64,000 bases of DNA from Vibrio astriarenae. GTDB lineage: Bacteria; Pseudomonadota; Gammaproteobacteria; Enterobacterales; Vibrionaceae. Below are positions 36,732-46,321 of the stretch, in pieces (the stretch's first letter is position 1; each line of letters opens with the position of its first letter). The stretch covers positions 1,054,001 through 1,118,000 of the forward strand of contig NZ_CP047476.1 in the NCBI RefSeq assembly GCF_010587385.1. Reading direction: 5' to 3'. A program made the translations under genes and the position numbers. The notes beneath the pieces were generated by a model. It did not search any database. It was given only the letters and a program-made list of their open reading frames with translations, and was not told the origin of the DNA.

Positions 36732-39587
36732 TTAAGCTTTGCGAATGTTACATAGTGTCACTTTGGTTTCCTGCATCAGCGTGACAGGGTCATAACCATA
36801 AGTGGTTGCCGTATTGGCGGCTTCGCCGATCACATAAGGATCTGCACCTTCAGGGTATTTCGACCGGAGATCTTCCCCTTGGAACTTACCGCCAAAGTGG
36901 AATGGGATGAATGCAAGACCCGGCTTAACACGGCGTGTAACCAGTGCTTTCACCTTGATGCGGCCTTTCTCTGCACCTTCAACCCAAACTTCATCGCCAT
37001 CTTTAAAGCCAATGTCATTTGCATCTTTCGGGTTTACTTCAACAAACATCTCTTGTTGAAGCTCTGCTAGCCATGGATTAGAGCGAGTCTCTTCACCACC
37101 ACCCTCATACTCCACCAGTCGGCCAGATGTCAGAATAATTGGATACTCTTCTGATTTATCTTGCGCCTGAATCGATTTGTAGAGTGTTGGAACACGGAAG
37201 ATCGCGTCTTTATCATCCCAAGTAGGGTAATCGGTAACCAAATCACGTCGAGGAGTGTATAGCGGCTCACGGTGCAATGGCACGCGATCTGGGAATGTCC
37301 AAACAATCGCACGCGCTTTTGCGTTGCCAAACGGGATACATCCGTGTTTGATCGCTACGCGCTGGATACCACCAGAAAGGTCTGTCTTCCAGTTTTTACC
37401 TTCCGCTGCTTGCTTCTCTTCTGCTGTGAGATCATCCCACCAGCCAAGTTGTTTCAGCAGCTTATCGCTAAACTCTGGATAACCATCTTTGATCTCACTG
37501 TCTTTTGAGTAGCTGTCTTCAGCCAGCAAACTCTTACCTTCAAACTCAACACCGAAACGTGTACGGAAAGTACCACCGCCTTGTGCAACTGGCTTAGAGT
37601 TATCGTAAAGAATATGGGTACCAGGGTGCTTCATTTCTGGCGTACCCCAACATGGCCAAGGAAGACCGTAGGTTTCACCATTTGCAGGTCCACCCTCGCC
37701 TTCCAACGTGGTTTTGTGGAACGTGTGCCAGTTTTGCTGATGCTCTTTCAAGCGCTCTGGGCTTTGGCCCGTGTAACCAATCGTCCACATGCCTTTATTG
37801 AACTCGCGAGTGATGTCTTCGATCACTGGCTGATTATTCTCGACGCGGATGTTTTTAAACAGCTGATCTTCAAACCCGAGTTTCTTGCTCAGCAGATACA
37901 TGATCTCGTGGTCTGGCTTAGATTCAAACAAAGGATCGACCACTTTGTCGCGCCACTGGACAGAGCGGTTTGACGCAGTAACACTACCGTAAGTTTCAAA
38001 CTGAGTCGTTGCTGGCAGCAGATAAACGCCATCAGTACGATCATTCATTACTGCTGCAACCGTTGGATAGGGATCAACGATCACCATCATATCCAGCTTC
38101 TGCATGGCTTTTTTCATTTCAGGACCACGAGTTTGTGAGTTAACCGCGTGACCCCAATAGAACATAGCGCGAATATTTTCACGCTGACGAATGTTCTCTT
38201 TATCCTCTAAAACACCATCTACCCAACGAGAAACAGGAATACCAGCGCTGTTCATTGGTTTTTGGCCACCGTAAGCGGTGTCGTCGAAACGCGCTTTGAT
38301 CCAATCAAAATCCACGTCCCACACTTTTGCCCAGTGACGCCATGAGCCTTCAGACAAACCGTAATATCCTGGCAGAGTATCAGAAAGCACACCAAGGTCT
38401 GTCGCACCTTGTACATTGTCGTGACCACGGAAAATGTTAGCACCACCACCCGATTTACCCATGTTACCGAGTGCTAACTCAAGTACACAGTATGCGCGCG
38501 TGTTGTTATTACCTGTGGTGTGCTGAGTTCCCCCCATACACCAAACGACACAACCTGGACGGTTTTCTGAAAGGAGCTTCGCGGTCTGATAAACGTCTGC
38601 TTCGCTCACGCCAGTGACACGCTCTACTTCAGCAGGATTCCACTTTTCAACTTCTGCGCGGATCTCATCCATACCAAACACACGTTGGCGAATGAACTCT
38701 TTATCTTCCCACTCATTGGCAAAGACGTGCCATAACACACCCCAGATAAACGCGACATCAGAGCCCGGGCGAAGGGAAACATAGTGATCCGATTTCGCTG
38801 CCGTACGCGTGCGACGCGGATCAGCCACGACAATCTTACAATTACTCTTCTCTTTTGCGATCAAGATATGCTGCATCGCTACAGGGTGCGCTTCTGCTGG
38901 GTTTGAACCAATGAAGAGCATCGACTTACAGTTATGCATGTCATTGAACGAGTTGGTCATTGCACCGTAGCCCCAAGTGTTTGCAACACCGGCTACGGTT
39001 GTTGAGTGACAAATACGCGCTTGGTGGTCAACGTTATTTGTACCCCATAATGACGCCATTTTACGGAACGCATAAGCTTGCTCGTTACTGTGCTTCGCAC
39101 TGCCAAGAAAGTAAACTGAATCAGGGCCTGACTCTTTGCGAAGCTCAAGTGCCTTGTTACCAATCTCTTCAATTGCTTGATCCCAAGACAGCTTCTTCCA
39201 CTTACCGTTTTCTAGCTTCATTGGGTATTTTAGACGGCGCTCGCCATGACCGTGCTCGCGCAAAGCTGCGCCTTTCGCACAATGGCCGCCTGCATTGAAT
39301 GGGTGATCAAATGCAGGCTCTTGTCCAGTCCAAACACCGTTTTGAACTTCGGCGTAAATACCACAACCCACAGAGCAGTGAGAACAGATGGTACGCTTTA
39401 CCTCTGTTTTGGCATCTGGGTCAACAGACTTGGCTTCCGCTTTTTTCATCATACCCGGAGCGAAAAGCCCTGCACCCACCATTGCACCACCAGCAGCAAG
39501 CGAGGTGTTTTTCATGAATGAACGGCGTGAAACTCCGAGTTGATTGGTTTCTTTGCTCACACTATCGGAGCGTTTAGTCAATTTCAT
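36732..39587 (-). CDS. Formate dehydrogenase catalytic subunit (molybdopterin, cysteine type)
   Basis: 951 residues. A Tat signal SRRSFMKNTS (residues 20-29) and hydrophobic region precede the cluster cysteines Cys68, 71, 75 and 103. The active-site residue is Cys193 in ARICHSTTVAG, where E. coli FdnG and FdoG have selenocysteine; there is no in-frame TGA. It oxidises formate to CO2 in the periplasm on a bis-MGD molybdenum or tungsten centre. It lies in one operon with the small Tat-target gene, beta and gamma subunits. Confidence 0.92.
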   Translation of the reverse strand: MKLTKRSDSVSKETNQLGVSRRSFMKNTSLAAGGAMVGAGLFAPGMMKKAEAKSVDPDAKTEVKRTICSHCSVGCGIYAEVQNGVWTGQEPAFDHPFNAGGHCAKGAALREHGHGERRLKYPMKLENGKWKKLSWDQAIEEIGNKALELRKESGPDSVYFLGSAKHSNEQAYAFRKMASLWGTNNVDHQARICHSTTVAGVANTWGYGAMTNSFNDMHNCKSMLFIGSNPAEAHPVAMQHILIAKEKSNCKIVVADPRRTRTAAKSDHYVSLRPGSDVAFIWGVLWHVFANEWEDKEFIRQRVFGMDEIRAEVEKWNPAEVERVTGVSEADVYQTAKLLSENRPGCVVWCMGGTQHTTGNNNTRAYCVLELALGNMGKSGGGANIFRGHDNVQGATDLGVLSDTLPGYYGLSEGSWRHWAKVWDVDFDWIKARFDDTAYGGQKPMNSAGIPVSRWVDGVLEDKENIRQRENIRAMFYWGHAVNSQTRGPEMKKAMQKLDMMVIVDPYPTVAAVMNDRTDGVYLLPATTQFETYGSVTASNRSVQWRDKVVDPLFESKPDHEIMYLLSKKLGFEDQLFKNIRVENNQPVIEDITREFNKGMWTIGYTGQSPERLKEHQQNWHTFHKTTLEGEGGPANGETYGLPWPCWGTPEMKHPGTHILYDNSKPVAQGGGTFRTRFGVEFEGKSLLAEDSYSKDSEIKDGYPEFSDKLLKQLGWWDDLTAEEKQAAEGKNWKTDLSGGIQRVAIKHGCIPFGNAKARAIVWTFPDRVPLHREPLYTPRRDLVTDYPTWDDKDAIFRVPTLYKSIQAQDKSEEYPIILTSGRLVEYEGGGEETRSNPWLAELQQEMFVEVNPKDANDIGFKDGDEVWVEGAEKGRIKVKALVTRRVKPGLAFIPFHFGGKFQGEDLRSKYPEGADPYVIGEAANTATTYGYDPVTLMQETKVTLCNIRKA

Positions 39588-39597
39588 ACTTTATCTC

Positions 39598-39798
39598 CTA
39601 GAGTGTGTCGTAGTAATCACGAACGTGTTGCGTTTCGCGATAGCCTGTTTTTTTCTCTGCTTGTTTCGGCAGCTCTGCAGTTTCTGAAGCCGTCGCGACC
39701 TTAGTCGTGCCCGCAACAACCGCGCCTGCCACAGCAGCCGTCGTCAAACCTTTGAGCAGGTCTCGACGACTTGTATTTACGTCTTTATTCTCTTTCAT
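39598..39798 (-). CDS. Formate dehydrogenase region Tat-target miniprotein
   Basis: 66 residues. NTSRRDLLKGLTTAAVAGAV is a full twin-arginine signal, followed by a short polar tail ending GYRETQHVRDYYDTL. Proteins like this are commonly found directly before fdhA genes (formate dehydrogenase region TAT target family) and may travel with, or help assemble, the catalytic subunit. It lies 10 bp before the catalytic subunit gene, with GGAAGG upstream. Confidence 0.85.
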   Translation of the reverse strand: MKENKDVNTSRRDLLKGLTTAAVAGAVVAGTTKVATASETAELPKQAEKKTGYRETQHVRDYYDTL

Positions 39799-39874
39799 CT
39801 TTGCTTCCTTACCTTCCGGTAGATATCTAGCGGAGACTTCATGCCTCTCTATCGAGCAAACTGAGTGAACTCAA

Positions 39875-40522
39875 TTACTCGTAATCCGTGACGTTTTTCA
39901 CGTCGATTTTTAGCTTATGCTTCGAGCTTTGCTTATTCACACTAAAGCGAACTTGCTCTAATGCCAGATAGGCCTGACATAGCTGCGCAACTGATTTATA
40001 AAAATTTGCGCTCTCTGCCGTCTGTAGCTGTTGAGTAAACAGGCCAAACCAAGGAGCGATGTGTTTGTTAAACACCGCTTGCTGAAGCGCTTCTTCTTCA
40101 TTCGTTAGCATCGCCATTACTTCACACAATGCCGCGATATGATCTTCTGGCTCTTTCACGTTTTCACTGCGCTCTATACCCAAAAGTTCGAGATCATGAC
40201 GAATCTCTGCCAGCGGCTTTTCCATCATTGAACCAGTGCGATGCCAAGAGCCAAATGGCACGACTTCACCACGACCAATACCAATAAAGAGATCTTGATA
40301 CTCTTCGTCTAACGCTTGTTGGTCCGATTGTGCTGCCGCTTGTTGTACGGCTAACCATGCCTTTTGCATCTCACTTTCTGTTTGCTCTACATCCAGTGAT
40401 GTTAAAAACTGCACGATCTCTTGGGTCGGCGCAGCGCGAAACAATGCAGAGAGAACCAAGTAAATTTCGGTTCTTAGTGTCTGTTCATTTTCTTGTTTTT
40501 GTTCTTGAAGGTTTTCCAACAT
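39875..40522 (-). CDS. TorD/DmsD-family chaperone
   Basis: 215 residues, all helical. LSALFRAAPTQEIVQFL near the N terminus and EEYQDLFIGIGRGEVVPFGSW, with EPEDHIAALCEVMAML, are TorD-family motifs. Such proteins bind the Tat signal of molybdoenzymes and hold them until cofactor insertion, here presumably the formate dehydrogenase catalytic subunit. The gene lies 6 bp after the polyferredoxin gene. Confidence 0.88.
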   Translation of the reverse strand: MLENLQEQKQENEQTLRTEIYLVLSALFRAAPTQEIVQFLTSLDVEQTESEMQKAWLAVQQAAAQSDQQALDEEYQDLFIGIGRGEVVPFGSWHRTGSMMEKPLAEIRHDLELLGIERSENVKEPEDHIAALCEVMAMLTNEEEALQQAVFNKHIAPWFGLFTQQLQTAESANFYKSVAQLCQAYLALEQVRFSVNKQSSKHKLKIDVKNVTDYE

Positions 40523-40528
40523 CGGCTC

Positions 40529-42199
40529 CTAATATTTCAACTGCTGTGCCGGGTCTTTAGCCATCGACTCAAACACATCGATCACACGACAGTCTTCACA
40601 CATGGCAATTCGGTTTAATGCGGCTTCGTCTGTAAAATGAGAGTGGTTACGCAGTTTATTCTGCAGCATGTCGATCATTGACTGAGGGGCAAACGGTTTC
40701 TGGCAACGAATACACTCCGTCGCCTTCTCCTCATGAATCACCACCGGATTTTGTCGAGCCTTTTGCTCCCAATTCATGCGTGGAGTCAGGCTTAATACAC
40801 TTTCGGGACAGGCTTTTTCGCACAGGCCACATTGCACACAATCTTGTTCAACAAACTTGAGTGATGGAGAATCTCCATCGGTATGAAGTGCTCGTGTAGG
40901 ACAAACCGCGACGCAGCTCATACACAAGGTACAGCCTTTGCTCTCACACGAAACATTACCGTAAGGTGCATTTGCAGGCAGTGATAAAACAGGTTCTGAC
41001 GGAGTGCGTGAATCAGACAATGCATCTAGGGCAGAGAACAAGCGTTGGCGTTTATTACCGGCTAAATCACCAAGTGATAATTCAAACGATTGAGTACACA
41101 GCGTTGGCGCTTCCTCACGCAGTGACTCCAAGAAAAGAATATCAATGGTTTCTTTCGCAATACCCAGCTGAGTCAGTAACTCTTGTGCAATACCCACCTC
41201 ACTGCTCAGCACGCGAATAATGGTTTGTGGCATATGGCGAGAAGCCGCGAACAAGACCTGTGTTGCTCCGTTCACCAATGCAGCAAACCAAGTATCAATA
41301 CCGATTGAAGGTAACTCTTCTACAACCACTGGCACGACATTATCAGGTAGTGCTTTGAGGGCCATAACGTTATAAGCCTCATGTCGAGAGCTACAAATCA
41401 GAACGATAGGGTCGACACCACCCGCTTGTTTATAGTTTGCTAGGGTGCGTTCAATAAACTTTTGTGTATCATCGGGGTTTGGTAGGGCATAGTGAATCGC
41501 TTCGGTTGGGCAACTTGTCGCACACGTACCCACACCCTGGCATAGGTATGGGTTGATTTCGATACGGTGCCCAATCTTGTCGTTACCCTCACTAGAAAGT
41601 GCACCGGCTGGACATGCATCGACACATCGCTCACAACCTTTCACGCCACGAGAGCTATGCGCGCACATATCAGTATCTAGACGGAAAAACTTCGGCTTAT
41701 CAAACGTCCCCATTAACGTTGGGATCTCTTCAAGCGCTTCGGCCAATTTAGGATAACCACGTCCAACGGGATAATAACCAGGCACAGGGACTTCTTCAGT
41801 CATGCAACTGTCGAGGCACAAATCAAGTACCACATCAAAGCAGTCATGGTTGATAGCAACACTAGCAAGGTTGCTTCTAAGGCCATTGCTCTCTACATAC
41901 ACCTCAAACGTGCCGAGAAAGCCAGCTACCTGAACAGAATTGGTGTAGTAAATATCCGATCCAGAGCCTTTCTCTCCATCGGTAGAGAGCAAGGTTAAGC
42001 TCGTCAGCTGAGGAAGTTGAGCCGCCGCGCTTTCAATGATTGCCGTCGGGCCAATAATCAAGGTGTGACCACCACTCTCATAACTGACTGTGGGTGGAAT
42101 AAGATTGGTCAACTCAACAGTATTTTCAAACGCATACTGTCTCGCCTGACCATTTGTCGATGTTGCTTGTTGTAATAGTTCTTTCAACGTTTCTTTCAT
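40529..42199 (-). CDS. Multi-cluster 4Fe-4S ferredoxin (formate dehydrogenase cluster)
   Basis: 556 residues. Two ferredoxin regions are visible: CERCVDACPAGAL/CQGVGTCATSCPTEAI near residues 190-235, and CTLCMSCVAVCPTRAL/CQCGLC-type VQCGLCEKACPESVL near 420-465. CIRCQKPF and CEDCR follow. It is the first gene of the six-to-seven-gene operon and occurs in comparable Vibrio and Shewanella clusters. A role in electron transfer or in maturation of the dehydrogenase is likely but unproven. Confidence 0.85.
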   Translation of the reverse strand: MKETLKELLQQATSTNGQARQYAFENTVELTNLIPPTVSYESGGHTLIIGPTAIIESAAAQLPQLTSLTLLSTDGEKGSGSDIYYTNSVQVAGFLGTFEVYVESNGLRSNLASVAINHDCFDVVLDLCLDSCMTEEVPVPGYYPVGRGYPKLAEALEEIPTLMGTFDKPKFFRLDTDMCAHSSRGVKGCERCVDACPAGALSSEGNDKIGHRIEINPYLCQGVGTCATSCPTEAIHYALPNPDDTQKFIERTLANYKQAGGVDPIVLICSSRHEAYNVMALKALPDNVVPVVVEELPSIGIDTWFAALVNGATQVLFAASRHMPQTIIRVLSSEVGIAQELLTQLGIAKETIDILFLESLREEAPTLCTQSFELSLGDLAGNKRQRLFSALDALSDSRTPSEPVLSLPANAPYGNVSCESKGCTLCMSCVAVCPTRALHTDGDSPSLKFVEQDCVQCGLCEKACPESVLSLTPRMNWEQKARQNPVVIHEEKATECIRCQKPFAPQSMIDMLQNKLRNHSHFTDEAALNRIAMCEDCRVIDVFESMAKDPAQQLKY

Positions 42200-42430
42200 G
42201 AGGGTTCAGTTCGTTGTGGTTGAAGCAGTCTACCCAATCTTCATTTTAGTTGGCTTTTTGAGGCTTAGATAAATCGTCAAACCTTACAGCACTATGAGAT
42301 TGAGCCTGTGTGCTCACTTTACTTTCTGATATCTAATCATTATTTCGGAAAGACCCTGCAACCAACGTGCCAATAGAAATTAGGATAAAAATCAGATCTT
42401 TATCTCGTTATTTATAAACCCATCAGCAAC
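42200..42430. other. Promoter region of the formate dehydrogenase operon
   Basis: About 230 bp before the polyferredoxin gene, A/T-rich. No convincing FNR, NarL or sigma-54 site was seen by eye. Confidence 0.45.
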
Positions 42431-42471
42431 AAAAAAGCCACCTAGGACAAATTGTCCCAGGCGGCTTTTTC
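42431..42471. terminator. Terminator after the DUF3306 gene
   Basis: A long stem with GCCACCTAGGACA/TGTCCCAGGCGGC arms, A residues on one side and five T residues on the other, so it can work in both directions. On the minus strand it separates the DUF3305/DUF3306 unit from the formate dehydrogenase operon. Confidence 0.85.
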
Positions 42472-42491
42472 TCAATGGCGTCAAAATGTAC

Positions 42492-43085
42492 CTATTTTTC
42501 GTGTGGTATATTTTGTCGCACCTCGATATCTTCAGCGTCTAAACCACACTCTGAGTCTGATTCTAACGTGTTTGATGCGTCTTCTTGGGCTGATTCGATT
42601 CGCTCGATACTTTCAACTTCAGAGCTCGACTCATCGGTTGGATCTTGGCTATCTTGCGTCTCTTGCTCTAATTCATCGTCAGTATCATTGACCCAATCTC
42701 TAAGCTTTTCGGCGACACCCTCTGATAGTGTCTGGAGATTACTATAATCATCGTCATAATCATCCAACCCATCGCGTACATTAAACTCTTCAGATAGGAA
42801 TAGTTTTCTTAATGCCGCCTTCTTAATGCTTTCAGATGCCTCAGAGACCAAGAGATTCGCCACTGACATTTCTTCTACTGGCTCATCAGACTCTTCTTTT
42901 AGATTGCTTTCATCCTCTTTGACCGCCTCAAAAGCGGGCTGAGGTTCGTCATCAATTAGAGGGCTCTGCTCTAGCTCTACAGTGTCGCCTTCACTGGTTT
43001 CGAGCCCGGTTGTAGCGCTATCCTCGTCATGTTGAGACTCTTCGATCTTTCTCTTTGACCAGCGGCTGATAAAACTAGTTGCCAT
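42492..43085 (-). CDS. DUF3306 protein
   Basis: 197 residues, very acidic, starting ATSFISRWSKRKIEES, the usual DUF3306 opening. The middle holds LRKLFLSEEFNVRDGLDDYDDDY and the C-terminal half is rich in Glu, Ser and Asp with likely disorder. Proteins of this family occur next to formate dehydrogenase genes and are of unknown function. Its start overlaps the DUF3305 gene by 11 bp. Confidence 0.85.
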   Translation of the reverse strand: MATSFISRWSKRKIEESQHDEDSATTGLETSEGDTVELEQSPLIDDEPQPAFEAVKEDESNLKEESDEPVEEMSVANLLVSEASESIKKAALRKLFLSEEFNVRDGLDDYDDDYSNLQTLSEGVAEKLRDWVNDTDDELEQETQDSQDPTDESSSEVESIERIESAQEDASNTLESDSECGLDAEDIEVRQNIPHEK

Positions 43086-43539
43086 TTGCGCGCCCTACTC
43101 CTTTACGCTTCTTCTTTCTGACTTCAAGCAACTCGCCATGACGACCGATAAAGGCCTCCATCCATGCCTGAACCGGTAACGGCATATCGCAAGATAGCAC
43201 CTGATTGTCGCCATCCATATACTGGCCTGCTACGGTTTGTGAAGCCGTTAGAAGCTGAATAACGGGACGCTCACCAGAATCCACATTATCCATGATTAAG
43301 AATAACTTAGGCTGCTGAGAACTTAAGTTAAAACGATAGTCAGTACGCTCATCTTTGTGTAGCTGTAGCAAGCAAACGTCTTGCTCGTTCAGCTCTGGTG
43401 ACAGGTTAAACCCATCAAGTGTCCACTGAGTCGTCGTCCACATGCCGTTTTTTATCTCGTGCTCAACTCGATGAACACCAATATACCAAGTGGCGTCGGT
43501 CTTTTCGTAATCTTGGGTGATCTCTTGATTCACTGACAT
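43075..43539 (-). CDS. DUF3305 protein
   Basis: 154 residues. WYIGVHRVEHEIKNGMW and VCLLQLHKDERTDYRFNLSS match the DUF3305 family, whose genes pair with DUF3306 in formate dehydrogenase clusters. QPKLFLIM and VRKKKRKGVG lie later. It is cytoplasmic; an assembly role is inferred from conserved context. Transcribed divergently from fdhD, it forms its own unit with DUF3306, ended by the terminator at 42431-42471. Confidence 0.85.
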   Translation of the reverse strand: MSVNQEITQDYEKTDATWYIGVHRVEHEIKNGMWTTTQWTLDGFNLSPELNEQDVCLLQLHKDERTDYRFNLSSQQPKLFLIMDNVDSGERPVIQLLTASQTVAGQYMDGDNQVLSCDMPLPVQAWMEAFIGRHGELLEVRKKKRKGVGRANGN

Positions 43540-43703
43540 TTTGTCTCGTATTGTTCTTCTAATGCCTCAATTAAAGCAATAAACACGCCATACCGCTAGC
43601 GTAGTACATGCTTCGGTATATACTTGGAACAACTATTGCTATTACAAGCTATCGCAAAATAACAGTAGAATACTCTGCGCACCCCAGTAACTAGGACGGT
43701 AAT

Positions 43704-44537
43704 GTGGCAAAACCAAACATAATAAGAACCAGTGAAAATCCCCTACAAACGATTGAAGTCGATGTTTATGATGAGTACGGCGAAGTCATCACTAAACAGA
43801 TTGCGTGTGAACGCCCTCTCACCGTAATGCTTAACTGGAAAGAAGTGGTCACCCTCATGACACTTGGTTCACGCCCAGAATCCCTCGTTCTAGGCTATTT
43901 GAAAAACCAAAGCTTCATCAGTGATCCTGATGCGATTGAATCTGTGATCATTGACTGGGAAACCAGTAGCGCCGCAGTCATCACCAAAGAGAACACTGAA
44001 CAAGTCGACAGTGCCCTTAAGAAAAAAACCGTCACCTCAGGCTGTGGTCAAGGCACGATGTACGGTAATGTTATGAAACAGCTTGAAAACTATCAGGTTC
44101 CCCAAGTCTCTCTCAAGCAATCCGAAATCTACGCATCATTAGAAGCCCTAACTCACTATAACGATACCTACAAAAAGGCTGGGGCAGTCCATGGCTGCGC
44201 CGTGTGCAAGGGAGATGAGGTGTTATCGTTTGTTGAAGATGTGGGTCGACACAACGCTGTAGATACCCTAGCCGGTGAAATGTGGCTCAATCAAGAAACT
44301 GGAGATGACAAAATCTTTTACACCACTGGGCGCTTAACTTCTGAGATGGTGATCAAAGTGGCTCAGATGGGTATCCCCGTCTTGCTCTCTCGTTCTGGTG
44401 TAACCCAGATGGGTCTCGATCTCGCGAAACAATTTGGCATCATCACCATTGCACGAGCAAAAGGATTACGCTTCCAGGCTTTCCACGGTGCAGACCGCAT
44501 TGAGTTTGATGTCAAAGGGCAATCACAAGAGAGCTAG
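43704..44537 (+). CDS. fdhD: FdhD, sulfurtransferase for formate dehydrogenase maturation
   Basis: 277 residues. FdhD passes sulfur from IscS to the bis-MGD cofactor of formate dehydrogenase. Motifs include SGCGQGTMYGN (Cys114), VHGCAVCKG (Cys165, Cys168) and EDVGRHNAVDTLAGEM. The classical CGxC pair of E. coli FdhD is not complete at the first site; the CAVC pair may substitute. The start is GTG 43704 with AGGACGG upstream. It is divergent from the DUF3305/DUF3306 unit, next to its client operon. Confidence 0.88.
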   Translation: MAKPNIIRTSENPLQTIEVDVYDEYGEVITKQIACERPLTVMLNWKEVVTLMTLGSRPESLVLGYLKNQSFISDPDAIESVIIDWETSSAAVITKENTEQVDSALKKKTVTSGCGQGTMYGNVMKQLENYQVPQVSLKQSEIYASLEALTHYNDTYKKAGAVHGCAVCKGDEVLSFVEDVGRHNAVDTLAGEMWLNQETGDDKIFYTTGRLTSEMVIKVAQMGIPVLLSRSGVTQMGLDLAKQFGIITIARAKGLRFQAFHGADRIEFDVKGQSQES

Positions 44538-44643
44538 AGACTGAGCGCTGTTTGACCATTTAATGTCTTAGCAAGTGCCTTAATCTAGAATAAAGCGTAT
44601 AGTGAGCCCATTGAGACCTACTGGAAAGACACAGAGTAGAATT

Positions 44644-44892
44644 ATGATTAATGATCCTAAAGTCATCGACACCCTAGAAGAGCTAGAAAGCTTCCTTATC
44701 ATTGTAGAAAGTGGCGCACTTGGCCTATCAGACGTCGCTGGTATTGCACTGGCGACAACCAATACCGATGGCCGCCCTTTTGTTGCGGTGCTAGACAGCA
44801 AGCACCAACTGCTATTAGGTCGCTGGGTTTCTGCCGATGTTTATGAAAATGGTAAAGATTTGGTGCGCAACGGCCCCAGTCGCAAGCACTAA
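44644..44892 (+). CDS. Small hypothetical protein
   Basis: 82 residues. MINDPKVIDTLEELESFLII opens an amphipathic helix; the middle, GLSDVAGIALATTNTDGRPFVAVLD, is a beta-rich stretch. No signal peptide or domain was recognised. It follows fdhD by about 100 bp in the same direction and precedes a bidirectional terminator, so it may be co-transcribed with fdhD. Confidence 0.55.
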   Translation: MINDPKVIDTLEELESFLIIVESGALGLSDVAGIALATTNTDGRPFVAVLDSKHQLLLGRWVSADVYENGKDLVRNGPSRKH

Positions 44893-44929
44893 AAGCCGAA
44901 AGCACTAATCGAAGTGACTAAATCGTCTC

Positions 44930-44959
44930 AAAAGCGCTTTGTCGGTCAAAGCGCTTTTT
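44930..44959. terminator. Bidirectional terminator
   Basis: AAAAGCGCTTTG/CAAAGCGCTTTT stem with a 5-base loop, between convergent genes. Confidence 0.9.
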
Positions 44960-44968
44960 CTTTGAGTA

Positions 44969-46321
44969 CTACTTAAAAATCAAATTTGCACGACGAGCCA
45001 AGCCAGAGGTCACTGAGCCGAAGAAGTCACCACGTACCACTGGTGTATCTCCAAGCACTGATTTCACGGCATTGGTCAAAATGGGAGAACGTGCAGATCC
45101 CCCTGTCATGAATACCATGTCTGGCTTGATACCACTTTGAACGACAGCTTCCTCTACGAGTGCTTTAATCTTGTTGGTTGGCGGCTCTATTGCCGCTTCT
45201 AATCGCTCTCGAGTGACATCAACCTCAAAAACTTCCGAAAGTAGATTTAAGTTCGCTGTGTATTGCTCATGCTCACCCAGTGCAATTTTGGTTTTCTCAG
45301 CTTCACGTATGACGCTGTAACCTAATGTCTCTCTATGCAGCGTCAATAATCGATTGACCTTCTCTGGCTCTTTCGCTTCTCGGTGAATTTGTCTCAATAC
45401 AGAAAAGTTATCATGTGCGTAGAAGCTACGTTGCGCCTGCACATCACTGATCGCAATGGGGTTCCAAAACTGGATTAAAGGAATATCTAAACCAGATTGA
45501 CGCTTAGAGCCCATGCCAAACTCTGACATGAAACATTTAAATGCAGTGTAGATATCTAGGTCATTCCCTCCCACCATTTGACCGGAGTGCGCAAGCAGCG
45601 AAGAGGTTCTGTCAATTTGTGAAGCCCAAGTCGGCCCCATCTGAATCATTGAGCAGTCTGTCGTACCACCACCAATATCGACGATGAGAACATTCTTATC
45701 TTCTTTGAGGCTCGCCTCAAACTCTAAACCCGCGGCAACGGGTTCAAACTGGAATTCAACATCCTTAAATCCAGCACGATTGGCTGCGCTTCGTAAGATA
45801 CCTTCGGCTTGAATATTTGATTTATCGCCACCGCGACCGAGAAAGTTCACTGGCCTCCCAATCACTGCTTGCTTCACTTCATGACCTAAATGCTGCTCCG
45901 AGCGAGACTTAATATTACTCATCATCGCGCACACCAAGTCTTCAAAGAATGACAACTGCATATCTCTCAGTCCCATCGCGCCGAGAAATGACTTCGGTGA
46001 TTTAACGTAATAGACGTCTTTAGGGTCATCCAAATAGAGATCGAGCGCTTCATGCCCAAACTTGACGTCATCCGCCCTGACTTCTAATCCTTCTTCTCTG
46101 TTTACTTTGATCGCGCGGCGCAGCAAAGCTTCACCTACGGTATCGACAGGCTTTATCTCTTTACAACGAAACAGATATTCCGAAACGGTTTCTGAGTTCG
46201 GTGCGCACAAAGTCGAAGGAACGTAGCGGTCTTCGCCGACGAGAGGAATGGGGTTCACTTGACCGTTTATAAACTGAGCGACAGAACAGTTCGCCGTTCC
46301 GTAATCAAAACCAATTGCCAT
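44969..46321 (-). CDS. yegD: YegD-like Hsp70-family chaperone
   Basis: 450 residues, the short Hsp70-type ATPase. The phosphate-1 loop is MAIGFDYGTANCSVAQF, phosphate 2 is VLIVDIGGGTTDCSMI, and the adenosine motif is VFMTGGSARSPIL. It lacks the long substrate-binding domain of DnaK, as YegD does. It is cytoplasmic; clients are unknown. A hairpin lies about 110 bp upstream in its leader. Confidence 0.88.
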   Translation of the reverse strand: MAIGFDYGTANCSVAQFINGQVNPIPLVGEDRYVPSTLCAPNSETVSEYLFRCKEIKPVDTVGEALLRRAIKVNREEGLEVRADDVKFGHEALDLYLDDPKDVYYVKSPKSFLGAMGLRDMQLSFFEDLVCAMMSNIKSRSEQHLGHEVKQAVIGRPVNFLGRGGDKSNIQAEGILRSAANRAGFKDVEFQFEPVAAGLEFEASLKEDKNVLIVDIGGGTTDCSMIQMGPTWASQIDRTSSLLAHSGQMVGGNDLDIYTAFKCFMSEFGMGSKRQSGLDIPLIQFWNPIAISDVQAQRSFYAHDNFSVLRQIHREAKEPEKVNRLLTLHRETLGYSVIREAEKTKIALGEHEQYTANLNLLSEVFEVDVTRERLEAAIEPPTNKIKALVEEAVVQSGIKPDMVFMTGGSARSPILTNAVKSVLGDTPVVRGDFFGSVTSGLARRANLIFK

